From Lentzea albidocapillata (GTDB lineage: Bacteria > Actinomycetota > Actinomycetes > Mycobacteriales > Pseudonocardiaceae): a DNA stretch of 64,000 nucleotides. The position numbers and the translations under genes were made by a program. Shown here one piece after another: positions 43,407 to 51,147 of this stretch. Position 1 is the stretch's first letter. Each line of letters starts with the position of its first letter. The DNA lies in contig NZ_JOEA01000019.1 of NCBI RefSeq assembly GCF_000719115.1, positions 65,820-129,819 of the forward strand, given 5' to 3'. The notes beneath the pieces are model-generated. The model was not told the DNA's origin, did not search any database, and saw only the letters and a program-made list of their open reading frames with translations.

Positions 43407-43458
43407 GCACACGGAAAAGGGGCGGTCCGCCTAAGCGGGCCGCCCCTTTTCCGTGTGC
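43407..43458. terminator. Bidirectional terminator, 24-bp stem
   Basis: Arms 43407-43430 and 43435-43458 pair with a single T/G wobble position around a CTAA loop. A run of A on one side and T on the other makes it suitable for both strands, between convergent genes ending at 43394 and 43463. Confidence 0.9.
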
Positions 43459-43462
43459 TGAG

Positions 43463-43909
43463 TTACTCGGAGAGTTCTGCCAGCTGGGCCTTCACCCTGG
43501 CCAGCTCGGCTTCCAGCTCCTCCATGCGGGTGCGGTGCTGGTCGCGCGCCGCCTCGAGCACCGACTCGATGCCCTCGGCGATGTCCACGTGCAGCTCCTT
43601 GGCCGCCTTCGCGACGGCGATGGCCGGGATGACCAGGCCCGACACGACGCGCTGCGTGCCGTGGACCAGGTCGGCCTGCCATTCGCCTTCGGCGGTGCCC
43701 GTCACCGTGAGCGTGAGCTCTACGGTGCGCGTCTTCTTCGCCGTGCTCTTGGGACGGCCGGCCTTCGGCTTCTCGGGCTTGGGGGCCTCGGCCTTCGGAG
43801 CCTCGGCGGGCTTGGCAGCCTCGGCGGGCTTCGGGGCCTCGGCCTCGGGGGCCGCCGTTTCCACGACGGTCTCCTCGACTGCCTGCACCTCGGTGAGCGT
43901 GTCCGACAC
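43463..43909 (-). CDS. Hypothetical protein with Ala/Pro/Glu-rich N-terminus (DUF6319-like)
   Basis: A 148-residue protein. The first 60 residues are low-complexity (repeats such as APKPAEAAKPAEAPKAEAPK) ending in a basic GRPKSTAKKTR, like a DNA-binding or chromatin-tail segment. A conserved-looking domain follows (RTVELTLTVTGTAEGEWQAD, LVHGTQRVVSGLVIPAIAVA) and the end is a helix of heptad type, RTRMEELEAELARVKAQLAE. I think this corresponds to DUF6319 of actinobacteria but am not certain. Function unknown; a nucleoid- or septum-associated role would fit the charge pattern. Confidence 0.55.
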   Translation of the reverse strand: MSDTLTEVQAVEETVVETAAPEAEAPKPAEAAKPAEAPKAEAPKPEKPKAGRPKSTAKKTRTVELTLTVTGTAEGEWQADLVHGTQRVVSGLVIPAIAVAKAAKELHVDIAEGIESVLEAARDQHRTRMEELEAELARVKAQLAELSE

Positions 43910-44002
43910 GATCAGGTTTCCTCTCTCCGCAACGACGTGACCCCGCGCACAGCATAGAACACGTGTTCGATCAGCCGCCGATGGGGTCAGCGCGAAGCCT
44001 AG

Positions 44003-44224
44003 TCAGTACGGAGGGAGCTGCACGCGCCACTGCCGTTCGACATCTATGACGCCGGGCACCGCCTGCAGGGCCGGGATGGCCCTGACCTCGGCGGTGCCGG
44101 TGACCACGCCCAGGGCTTCCAGGACCGTGTCGACCACGAGGCCCGCCTCCCGCAGGTCGTCGAGGACCTTCGGGAGGCTGCCCTCCGTCACGGAGACCAT
44201 CACCTGGTCCACCGAAGCGGTCAT
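44003..44224 (-). CDS. Small partner protein of subtilase (propeptide/I9-like, proposed)
   Basis: A 73-residue protein whose ATG at 44224 overlaps the protease stop (ATGA). It reads VDQVMVSVTEGSLPKVLDDL, REAGLVVDTVLEALGVVTGT, AEVRAIPALQAVPGVIDVER and ends QLPPY. The beta-alpha-beta-beta-alpha-beta pattern and the short hydrophobic C-terminal tail resemble subtilisin propeptides and free I9-type inhibitors, in which the tail occupies the active-site cleft. Fixed 1:1 coupling to the protease supports a chaperone or inhibitor role. This is structural inference from a short sequence. Confidence 0.6.
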   Translation of the reverse strand: MTASVDQVMVSVTEGSLPKVLDDLREAGLVVDTVLEALGVVTGTAEVRAIPALQAVPGVIDVERQWRVQLPPY

Positions 44225-45378
44225 GGCGCCTGGACTAGTCCGCTGCCGATGTCGGTGGACGGCAACGGCAGGCGCAGCGCGGTGCCGACGAGGCGGGCCC
44301 ACAGCTCGTAGCCGCGGGCGCCGGTCTTCTCCGCGATCAGGACTGCCACGCCGGCCACGTGCGGGGTCGCCATCGACGTGCCGCGCAGGCGTGAGTACTT
44401 CTGGGGGAGCTTGAACGACGAGTAGACGTCGACTCCCGGCGCGCACACGTCGATCTGGCCGATCTTGTCCGCCGAGCCCGAGGAGAACGACGCGATCGCT
44501 CGGTTCACGTCGATCGCCGCCACCGCGATGATGCTGGGGCAGCGGGCCGGGTGGCCCACCGGCGCGATGCGGGCCGGGCGCGAGGAGGCGTTGCCCGACG
44601 CCGCGATGATCAGCGTGCCCTTGGCCATCGCGCGCTGGGCGACGGTCTCGTAGATCTGCGAGTACGGCGTGTTCACCGGGACGTCGGCGCCCAGCGACAT
44701 CGAGATGATCGCGCAGCCGTTCGCCACCGCCCAGTCGATGCCCGCGAGGATGCCGCCGTCGGAGCCGGAGCCCGCGTTCGACAGGACCTTGCCCGCGAAG
44801 ATCTCGGCCTCGTGCGCGACGCCGTAACCGGGCAGCGTGGCGGGCTTGCGCGGGCCCGCCGACGTGCCGATGCAGTGCGTGCCGTGGCCGTGGCCGTCCT
44901 GCACGTCCTCGCCGGTGATGAACGACTTCGTGGTGATGGCGCGGCCCGCGAAGTCCGGGTGGTTCTTCTCCCAGCCGGTGTCGAGGACCGCGATCTTGAT
45001 GCCCTTGCCGGTGGCCGTGCTGACGTCCGCGCCGACCGCCTGCAGCCCCCAGGTCAGCACGGATTCGTCGGCCGCGGCCTCCGGCGCCTCTTCCTCGACC
45101 GGTGCCGCGAACACGTGCACGACGCGCTCCGGCTCGACGATCTGCACCGGGCCTGGGCGCTCGGCGGCGCCGTTCAGCTCGGCCAGCAGGTTCGGGTCGG
45201 CGGTCACGACCGCGACACCGAGCTCGGGGAAGACCTGCACGGCCTCCGTGTCCAGATCGCCGCTGTTCGGGTCGAACCCGGCGATGCCGCCGAGCTCGGC
45301 CAGTCCTTCTTCGATGGCGTCTTCCTGCAGCAGCACCAGGAACCGGCCGGTGGTCTCCACTTCCGCGGGTTCGGTCAT
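44221..45378 (-). CDS. Cytosolic S8 (subtilisin-like) serine protease
   Basis: A 385-residue subtilase with all catalytic residues: Asp133 in AVLDTGWEKNH, His165 in DGHGHGTHCIG, the oxyanion Asn in ASGNASS and Ser near 340 in RGTSMATPHVAG. No signal peptide precedes it. The first ~105 residues are a separate module (TTGRFLVLLQEDAIEEGLAE, VQVFPELGVAVVTADPN, VQIVEPERVVHVFA) that looks like a propeptide with an acidic linker. It therefore seems to act inside the cell or to be exported by another route. The coupled downstream gene is a candidate inhibitor. Confidence 0.85.
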   Translation of the reverse strand: MTEPAEVETTGRFLVLLQEDAIEEGLAELGGIAGFDPNSGDLDTEAVQVFPELGVAVVTADPNLLAELNGAAERPGPVQIVEPERVVHVFAAPVEEEAPEAAADESVLTWGLQAVGADVSTATGKGIKIAVLDTGWEKNHPDFAGRAITTKSFITGEDVQDGHGHGTHCIGTSAGPRKPATLPGYGVAHEAEIFAGKVLSNAGSGSDGGILAGIDWAVANGCAIISMSLGADVPVNTPYSQIYETVAQRAMAKGTLIIAASGNASSRPARIAPVGHPARCPSIIAVAAIDVNRAIASFSSGSADKIGQIDVCAPGVDVYSSFKLPQKYSRLRGTSMATPHVAGVAVLIAEKTGARGYELWARLVGTALRLPLPSTDIGSGLVQAP

Positions 45379-45441
45379 GACTGTTCGCCCCTACTCTCCG
45401 TCTAGCCCTCACTAGAGAGTCGTCACATCGGGGCAGTTGTT

Positions 45442-46614
45442 TCAGGCCATTTGCCGTCTGCGCTGAAAGAATTCACCGATTGGCTCAACGTACTTGGCCG
45501 CGATGGGCCCGAGGATGGCCATCAGCAGCACGTACGCGGTGGCCAGCGCCGCCAGGTCGTTGTGCACCTGGCCGGACGCCACGGCCAGTCCGGCGATGAC
45601 GATCGAGAACTCGCCGCGCGCCACGAGTGCCACGCCCGCACGCATGCGGCCCATCTTGCCGATGCCCTGACGTTTCGCCGCCCACCAGCCCGTGAAGACC
45701 TTCGTCGCGGTCGTGACGGCGGCCAGCGCCACCGCGATGCCGAGCACCGGCGGGATCGAACGCGGGTCGGTGTTCAGTCCGAACACGACGAAGAACATCG
45801 CCGCGAACAGGTCCCGGAGCGGCTCGAGCAGACGCGTCGCGTTCTCGGCCGTCGACCCGGAGATCGCGATGCCGAGCAGGAACGCGCCGACCGCGGCGGA
45901 CACCTGCAGCTGCGAGGCGATGCCCGCGACGAGCAGCGCGGAGCCGAGCAGCTTGAGCAGGAACACCTCGTGGTCGGGACTGTCCACAATGGCCGAGATG
46001 AACCGGCCGTACTTCAACGCCACCACCAGGACCACGGTGATCGCGAGCAACGAGATGCCGACCGACGTGAGCCCGCCGAGGAAGCTCACGCCCGCGAGAA
46101 CGGCCGTCAGCACCGGCAGGTACACGGCCATCGCGAGGTCCTCGAACACGAGTACGGACAGCACGACCGGCGTCTCGCGGTTACCCAGCCGGCCCAGGTC
46201 GCCGAGCACCTTCGCGACGATGCCCGACGACGAGATGTACGTGACGCCGGCCATCGCCAGCGCCCCGACCGTGCCCCAGCCGAGCAGGTACGCCGCGATC
46301 GCGCCCGGCGCCGCGTTCAGCACCAGGTCGAGGACACCGGCCATCCAGGACTTCTTCAGCCCGGTGGTGAGCTCGGACGCCGAGTACTCGAGGCCGAGCA
46401 GCAGGAGCAGCAGTACGACGCCGATCTCGCTGGCGAGGTGGGTGAACTCCTCGATGCCATGTAACGGGATCAACCCGCCCTCACCGAACGCGAGCCCGCC
46501 GATCAGGTAGAGCGGGATCGGGGAGATTCCGGCACGGCGAGCCACACGACCCAGCAGGCCGAGGCCGAAGAACACCGCGCCGAGCTGGATCATGGCAACA
46601 GTTGTCTCATGCAC
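45442..46614 (-). CDS. CPA2 cation:proton antiporter (KhtU-like)
   Basis: A 390-residue transporter with about twelve membrane helices. GGLAFGEGGLIPLHGIEEF, SEIGVVLLLLLLGLEYSA, VTYISSSGIVAKVLGDLGRL and VLVFEDLAMAVYLPVL match the CPA2 (KefB/KhtU) family, including the acidic pore residue region. It has no fused TrkA domain; that part is supplied by the upstream gene, six bases away, encoding a TrkA-C protein. The pair equals the KhtTU K+(Na+)/H+ antiporter. The ATG 46614 follows a purine-rich run. Role: potassium efflux or pH balance. Confidence 0.87.
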   Translation of the reverse strand: MHETTVAMIQLGAVFFGLGLLGRVARRAGISPIPLYLIGGLAFGEGGLIPLHGIEEFTHLASEIGVVLLLLLLGLEYSASELTTGLKKSWMAGVLDLVLNAAPGAIAAYLLGWGTVGALAMAGVTYISSSGIVAKVLGDLGRLGNRETPVVLSVLVFEDLAMAVYLPVLTAVLAGVSFLGGLTSVGISLLAITVVLVVALKYGRFISAIVDSPDHEVFLLKLLGSALLVAGIASQLQVSAAVGAFLLGIAISGSTAENATRLLEPLRDLFAAMFFVVFGLNTDPRSIPPVLGIAVALAAVTTATKVFTGWWAAKRQGIGKMGRMRAGVALVARGEFSIVIAGLAVASGQVHNDLAALATAYVLLMAILGPIAAKYVEPIGEFFQRRRQMA

Positions 46615-46620
46615 TGTGGT

Positions 46621-47103
46621 TTAACCGCCGTGGAAGATCTGAGCGGCGGCGTCGAGGCCTTCCGCGGTGCCGACGACGACCGCGAGGTCGCCGTTTTCGA
46701 AGATGAAGTCGGGGCCGGGCGACGGATGAGCGTTGCCCGAGCGCACCACGGCCACGATGGACGCACCGGTCCTCGTGCGCAGAGCCGTCTCGCCGAGGGT
46801 GTGGTTCACGAAGGCGGTCACCGGCAGCTGACGGGTCGTGATGCCCGTGATGTCGCGGTGCTCCTCGCGCAGGTGGGCGACGAGCTGCGGCGCGCCGAGC
46901 AGGCCCGCGAGCGTGTTCGCCTCTTCCGGCGAGAGGGGTATCGAGGCGGCACAGGAGTCGGGATCCGTCGCTTTCGACAGGATCAGCTCGAACCGGCCGT
47001 CCCGGTAGGTGATCACGCCTACGCGTCGTCCGGCGCGGATCGTGAAGTCCTGACGCGTCCCGATGCCCGGAAGGGGCGTGATCTCTACGTTCACACAGAT
47101 CAT
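46621..47103 (-). CDS. TrkA-C domain regulatory subunit (KhtT-like)
   Basis: A 160-residue soluble protein. The N-terminal half, VEITPLPGIGTRQDFTIRAG, RRVGVITYRDGRFELILSK, matches KhtT proteins, and the C-terminal half is a TrkA-C (RCK_C) ligand domain (GETALRTRTGASIVAVVRSG, NGDLAVVVGTAEGLDAAAQI). KhtT regulates the antiporter by binding nucleotides or cations. ATG 47103 gives MICVNVEIT; GTG 47094 would begin exactly where KhtT homology does and is a good alternative. The start is only 9 bases from the divergent DUF1015 start. Confidence 0.85.
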   Translation of the reverse strand: MICVNVEITPLPGIGTRQDFTIRAGRRVGVITYRDGRFELILSKATDPDSCAASIPLSPEEANTLAGLLGAPQLVAHLREEHRDITGITTRQLPVTAFVNHTLGETALRTRTGASIVAVVRSGNAHPSPGPDFIFENGDLAVVVGTAEGLDAAAQIFHGG

Positions 47104-47112
47104 GATACGTGC

Positions 47113-48213
47113 ATGTCACTGCGTGTACGCCCCGTGCGTCGCGGCTGGGTGGTACGTGAGCGCGTGCCCGGCCCCGACGTCGACGAGTTCGCCGAACCCG
47201 GCCAGGTGATCGGGGCGCTCGCGAGAGCCCCGCACGGCACGTTGCTGGCCGTCCAGCACCCCCACCGCACGCCTGCCGCGCTGGCCGCGGGCACCGGGTT
47301 GCTCGACGCGCTGCCCCACGCCAGGGCCGAGCTCGCGGCGCTGATCCGGCGGGCGTACACCGAGGTCACCGACGTCGTGGCGCCGTACCGCGTGGACGGA
47401 CCGGACGGGACGGCGTGCGGTCTGCTGTGCCTGGTCGACCCGGACGGGATCGAGCGCACCGAGGACGTCTACCCGGACGTGGTCGCCGAACGCGGGCAGG
47501 TGCTGGCGTCGCTGGGCATCGCCACGAGTGCGGCGATGCTCATCCCGATCACCCCGCACGACGGGCTGACGGACCTGGTTCTCGGCATGACCGAGGAGCC
47601 GGCCGTGTCGCTGGTGGACTCGGGTGGGCGGCGGCACTGGGTGTGGCTGGTCGGGCCGGGAGAGTCGCAGGAGCGGTTCCTCGAAGCGGCGGGCGCGCAT
47701 CCGCTGCTCGTCGCGGACGGCAACCACCGGGTCGCGGCGGCGCGGGAGGCGGGCCTCGAAGGCCTGCTCGCGCTCGTCACGTCCGGGCCGGGCCTGCGGG
47801 TCGGGCCGATCCACCGCGCGATCGTCGGCAGAGGGCTGACCACCTCCGATCTGGTGACCGCGTGGGAACGGGCAGGGCTGGCGGTGTCGTCGTTGCCGTA
47901 CGTCGTCGATCCGGAACCGGGTGTGGTCGTGGTGCGCTGCCCGGACGCGGTGCTGCGGGTCGAACTGCCTGCGGGACAGGGGATCGACCACGCCGTCGTG
48001 GAGTCGCTGCTGCTGGACCAGGCGCTCGGGCTCGACCCGGAGAGCCCGTGCGTGCGGGCGGTCGTGGACCCGTCCGTGGAGGCCGAGGCGGTGTTGCTGA
48101 TCGCGCCGGTGCCGTTGCGGGAGGTGCTGGCCGGTACCAAGATGCCGCGCAAGAGCACCTACTTCACGCCGAAGCCGCGTAGCGGACTTCTGCTGGCCGA
48201 CCTGTCACCGTAG
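47113..48213 (+). CDS. DUF1015 family protein
   Basis: A 366-residue protein of DUF1015. The diagnostic motifs are LVADGNHRVAAAREAGLEGL and the C-terminal KMPRKSTYFTPKPRSGLLL. The family is annotated as SerC-associated or kinase-like in some genomes, but no reaction is established. It is soluble. ATG 47113 is placed only nine bases from the divergent KhtT start, so there is no room for ribosome sites on both sides and the mRNA is probably leaderless. It is followed by a 125-base gap. Confidence 0.87.
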   Translation: MSLRVRPVRRGWVVRERVPGPDVDEFAEPGQVIGALARAPHGTLLAVQHPHRTPAALAAGTGLLDALPHARAELAALIRRAYTEVTDVVAPYRVDGPDGTACGLLCLVDPDGIERTEDVYPDVVAERGQVLASLGIATSAAMLIPITPHDGLTDLVLGMTEEPAVSLVDSGGRRHWVWLVGPGESQERFLEAAGAHPLLVADGNHRVAAAREAGLEGLLALVTSGPGLRVGPIHRAIVGRGLTTSDLVTAWERAGLAVSSLPYVVDPEPGVVVVRCPDAVLRVELPAGQGIDHAVVESLLLDQALGLDPESPCVRAVVDPSVEAEAVLLIAPVPLREVLAGTKMPRKSTYFTPKPRSGLLLADLSP

Positions 48214-48338
48214 GGCCCTGCCCGGCCGGTTCGTTCGGCACTGGACGCGTGCCGGGCTCGCATTGAAAATCGACCTCGACACCGGCACCCGGCCGCTGGG
48301 AGTGCGCCTGCTGTCTCCCGACTCGTGAGGCACCCACG

Positions 48339-48653
48339 ATGGAACCCCAGCCAGACTTGTTGGAGGTACGCCGCCACGGCGAGTTGGTGACGCTCACCGG
48401 CGAGGTCGACCTGAGCAACAGCGACCTGCTGCGCGCCGAACTCGCGCTCGCCTGCTTGTCCGGGGACGGTGACGTGGTGGTCGACCTCACCGCCCTGACG
48501 TTCATCGGATCGAGCGGCCTGCACGTGCTGATCGAGACGGCGTCGTCACTGGGACAGCGGCGGCTGGTGCTGCTCGGCGGCGGCTGGGGCGCCTACGTCG
48601 TGAACCTGCTCGGCCTCACCCTCAAGTTCCCCAACATCGTCGTCGACCGCTGA
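48339..48653 (+). CDS. STAS-domain anti-sigma factor antagonist
   Basis: A 104-residue STAS protein. TLTGEVDLSNSDLLRAELAL and VVVDLTALTFIGSSGLHVLI are the SpoIIAA-type core; the phosphorylatable serine is Ser58 (GSSGLHVL). Such proteins bind anti-sigma kinases when unphosphorylated and release a sigma factor. No anti-sigma kinase or sigma factor is adjacent; the next gene is chorismate mutase. The C-terminal GGGWGAYVVNLLGLTLKFPN is normal for the family. The partner must be encoded elsewhere. Confidence 0.85.
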   Translation: MEPQPDLLEVRRHGELVTLTGEVDLSNSDLLRAELALACLSGDGDVVVDLTALTFIGSSGLHVLIETASSLGQRRLVLLGGGWGAYVVNLLGLTLKFPNIVVDR

Positions 48654-48686
48654 AGTCCACTGAGGACCGCTGCTAGGGTCGATCGC

Positions 48687-49049
48687 ATGGCGGTACGAGC
48701 GATCAGGGGAGCCACGCAGATCGACGCGGACTCGCGGGACCTGCTGCTGGAGGCCACGGCCGAGCTGGTGCGAGAGGTGTTGGCGTGCAACGCGTTGACG
48801 TCCGACGACCTGATCAGCGTTGTCCTCACCGCGACACCCGATCTGGTTTCCGAGTTCCCCGCCTACGCCGCGCGCCTCGCCGGGCTCTCGGATGTGCCGC
48901 TGCTGTCCGCGACCGAGATCGCGGTGCCGGGCTCGATGCCGCGCGTGATCAGGTTGCTGGCGCACGTCGAGACCGATCTGCCGCGGTCGTCGGTGAAGCA
49001 CGTCTACCTGCGCGGGGCGGCGGCGCTGAGGACCGACCTCAACCACTGA
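48687..49049 (+). CDS. aroH: Chorismate mutase, AroH class
   Basis: A 120-residue AroH-type chorismate mutase. AVRAIRGATQIDADSRDLLL matches the Bacillus AroH N-terminus (active-site Arg7 equivalent), SVVLTATPDLVSEFPAYAAR carries the S-x-x-F-T-x-T-x-D-L-like segment, and IRLLAHVETDLPRSSVKHVY, LRGAAALRTDL the C-terminal active-site Arg and lid. The enzyme converts chorismate to prephenate for Phe/Tyr synthesis. ATG 48687 is 33 bases after the STAS gene. A hairpin at 49070-49097 follows. Confidence 0.9.
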   Translation: MAVRAIRGATQIDADSRDLLLEATAELVREVLACNALTSDDLISVVLTATPDLVSEFPAYAARLAGLSDVPLLSATEIAVPGSMPRVIRLLAHVETDLPRSSVKHVYLRGAAALRTDLNH

Positions 49050-49069
49050 AGGCGGCGCTGATCGCGGAC

Positions 49070-49097
49070 GGAGCCCCGCCCGGACGAGCGGGGCTCC
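49070..49097. terminator. Hairpin between convergent aroH and PPOX genes
   Basis: Perfect 10-base arms (49070-49079 and 49088-49097) around an 8-base loop, 20 bases after aroH and seven bases beyond the convergent stop at 49105. Confidence 0.75.
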
Positions 49098-49104
49098 GGC
49101 GACC

Positions 49105-49545
49105 TCAGGCGCTGAAGTCCTTGCCGGGCAACCACCCGTTGGCGATGTCGGTGACGCGCCACGTAGGCACGGACACCTTCACCGAGCGAATGGGCGTGGC
49201 GAGGAACGGCGCGACCTCGGGCACCTTCGCCACGAGCCGCTGCCGCACGGCCTCGTCCTCGGCGCCCTCGACCACCACGGCCGTACCGCGGGCCTGCAGG
49301 AACGGTTCCATCGGCGACCCGGTCGACACGACCAGCGCCACCTCGGGGTTCTCCTCGATCGCCTTGAGCGTCCGGCCGCGCTCCTCCAGCACGAGCTCGA
49401 GCGTGTGCAGCCCGTTCTCGGCGAAGTAGACGCCGCTCACCCACGAGCCGTTCGAACCGGCCGTGGCGAGGAACATCGACTTGTGCGCGGCGAGCGTGCG
49501 GCGCAGCAATGCCTCGACCTCGGTGCGCTGTTCAGCGGTGGTCAC
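49105..49545 (-). CDS. Pyridoxamine 5'-phosphate oxidase-fold flavin-binding protein
   Basis: A 146-residue split-barrel protein. KSMFLATAGSNGSWVSGVYF and LELVLEERGRTLKAIEENPE, VALVVSTGSPMEPFLQARG, the last typical of PPOX-like flavin proteins (some bind F420). WRVTDIANGWLPGKDFS closes the fold. Real PdxH activity is unlikely because substrate residues of PdxH are not apparent. It is soluble and monocistronic. The 262 bases to the next gene (cmk) contain no recognisable feature other than its promoter region. Confidence 0.8.
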   Translation of the reverse strand: MTTAEQRTEVEALLRRTLAAHKSMFLATAGSNGSWVSGVYFAENGLHTLELVLEERGRTLKAIEENPEVALVVSTGSPMEPFLQARGTAVVVEGAEDEAVRQRLVAKVPEVAPFLATPIRSVKVSVPTWRVTDIANGWLPGKDFSA

Positions 49546-49807
49546 TCAGTCCTCCAAGGATCTCGGTGATGCGCTCACCAGATCGGCCGGGAAGGTTCGC
49601 GCCTGTTGCCGATTCCACCGATCGATACCGCAGGTGGCTCTTTGAAATCCGTGAGTGCCGTCAGCGCTTCTCGTTCCACTGCGGTGGCCTGGTCCTGGCG
49701 TCTCGCGGCTTCCGGACCGGCGGTGGAGGGTGATCGCCCGTCCCGGTGCCGGTGTGAGCGTCCGCACCAGGCACAATGTGGCCGTGGGTGTCTCGGAGGG
49801 AGCTGCT

Positions 49808-50518
49808 GTGGGCCAGGGTCAGTTGCGCGGTGTGGTCGCTCTCGACGGACCGGCCGGCACCGGCAAGTCCACCGTGGCCAAGCGCCTCGCGACGGCGCTG
49901 GACGCGCGCTACCTCGACACCGGCTCGATGTACCGGGCGATCGCGCTGGCGGTGCTGCGCGCGGGCGTCGACCCGGCGGACGAGGTCAAGGTCGCGGCGG
50001 TCGTGGACAACGCGATGCTCGTGGTCGGCACCGACCCGCGCAGGCCGGGCATCACGCTCGACGGCGACGACGTGTCGGCCGAGATCCGCGGGCCCGAGGT
50101 GTCGCTGGCGGTGTCACCCGTCTCCGCGACCGGGCACGTGCGCGAACTGCTGGTCGCCCAGCAGCGGGCGATCATCGCGGACGCCGTCGACCACGTTGGC
50201 GGGATCGTCGTCGAGGGCCGCGACATCGGCACCGTCGTGTCGCCCGACGCCCCGTTGAAGGTCTACCTGACGGCGTCGGCGGACGCGCGAGCCGCGCGCA
50301 GGACCAAGCAGGACAACGCCGCAGGGCGTCAGTCCACTGTGGACGCCGCGCTCGCCGACGTGCAGCGCCGCGACAAGTACGACTCGTCGCGCGCGGTGTC
50401 GCCGATGAAGGCGGCCGACGACGCGGTGGTGCTCGACAACACCGACCTCGACCTCGTGGGCACCGTGCACGCGTTGCTGGAACTCGTGGACCGGCGCGGA
50501 CTGCGGGTGACCGGGTGA
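49808..50518 (+). CDS. cmk: Cytidylate kinase
   Basis: A 236-residue CMP kinase. The P-loop is VVALDGPAGTGKSTVAKRLA, followed by ARYLDTGSMYRAIAL, the CMP-specific insert with GPEVSLAVSPVSATGHVREL and VVEGRDIGTVV. GTG 49808 has GGAGGG 8 bases upstream and gives the normal family length; longer starts are rejected. The kinase supplies CDP and dCDP. It overlaps the acyltransferase gene by four bases (GTGA) and heads the conserved cmk-plsC-der operon. Confidence 0.93.
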   Translation: MGQGQLRGVVALDGPAGTGKSTVAKRLATALDARYLDTGSMYRAIALAVLRAGVDPADEVKVAAVVDNAMLVVGTDPRRPGITLDGDDVSAEIRGPEVSLAVSPVSATGHVRELLVAQQRAIIADAVDHVGGIVVEGRDIGTVVSPDAPLKVYLTASADARAARRTKQDNAAGRQSTVDAALADVQRRDKYDSSRAVSPMKAADDAVVLDNTDLDLVGTVHALLELVDRRGLRVTG

Positions 50519-51147
50519 GCGTTCCCCAGGGGACGGTGCCCTGGCTGTTCGACCTCGGCCGCTGGATCGGGCGGGTCCCTTACGCCTGGCAGTTCCGGAT
50601 TCGGGTGCACGGGCGCGACCGCGTACCCTTGAGCGGCGGCGTGGTCGTCGTCGCGAACCACAGCTCGATGGCCGACGGGCCGATCCTGTTCGGGGTGCTG
50701 CCCCGGCGCGTGACGTTCCTGATCAAGCAGGAGATGTTCAAGGGCGCCGCCGGCTACCTCCTGGCCAAGATCGGGCAGATCCCCGTCAAGCGGGGAGAGG
50801 CCGACCGCACTGCGCTGACCAGCGCGTTGTCCGTGCTCAAAGCCGGTGGCGTGATCGGGATCTTTCCCGAGGGAACGCGCGGCGAGGGCGACGTGGCGAG
50901 CGCGCAGAACGGCGCCGCGTGGCTCGCCAAGACATCCGCCGCGATGGTGCTGCCGATCGCCTGCCGCGGGACGTACCAGGCCAAGGGCTGGCGGCCCGAG
51001 GTCGACGTGCTGATCGGTGAGCCGTTCCACCTGCCCGAGGGGAAGGGTCGAGCGGCTTTGGGCGTTGCCACCGAGCAGGTGCGCGATCGCCTGGCGACAC
51101 TGGTCGCCGAACTAGATGGACTTCGTATGAGTGAGGGAAGACGATGA
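50515..51147 (+). CDS. 1-acyl-glycerol-3-phosphate acyltransferase (PlsC family)
   Basis: A 210-residue acyltransferase. The HX4D catalytic motif is [16 protein letters not shown], then [20 protein letters not shown], the glycerol-phosphate motif [13 protein letters not shown] and VLPIACRG. PlsC enzymes acylate lysophosphatidic acid. GTG 50515 overlaps the cmk stop, and its own stop overlaps der (ATGA). The protein is peripheral, with only weak hydrophobic segments. The order with cmk and der is typical in actinobacteria. Confidence 0.9.
   Translation: MSVPQGTVPWLFDLGRWIGRVPYAWQFRIRVHGRDRVPLSGGVVVVANHSSMADGPILFGVLPRRVTFLIKQEMFKGAAGYLLAKIGQIPVKRGEADRTALTSALSVLKAGGVIGIFPEGTRGEGDVASAQNGAAWLAKTSAAMVLPIACRGTYQAKGWRPEVDVLIGEPFHLPEGKGRAALGVATEQVRDRLATLVAELDGLRMSEGRR

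Noticed and set aside
46609..47112. N-terminal extension of the DUF1015 gene
   Set aside because: It lies over the KhtT-like gene and has no homology; DUF1015 sequence begins at 47113.
49655..49807. Longer start for cytidylate kinase
   Set aside because: GTG 49808 has a proper ribosome site and gives family length; the extension is low-complexity.
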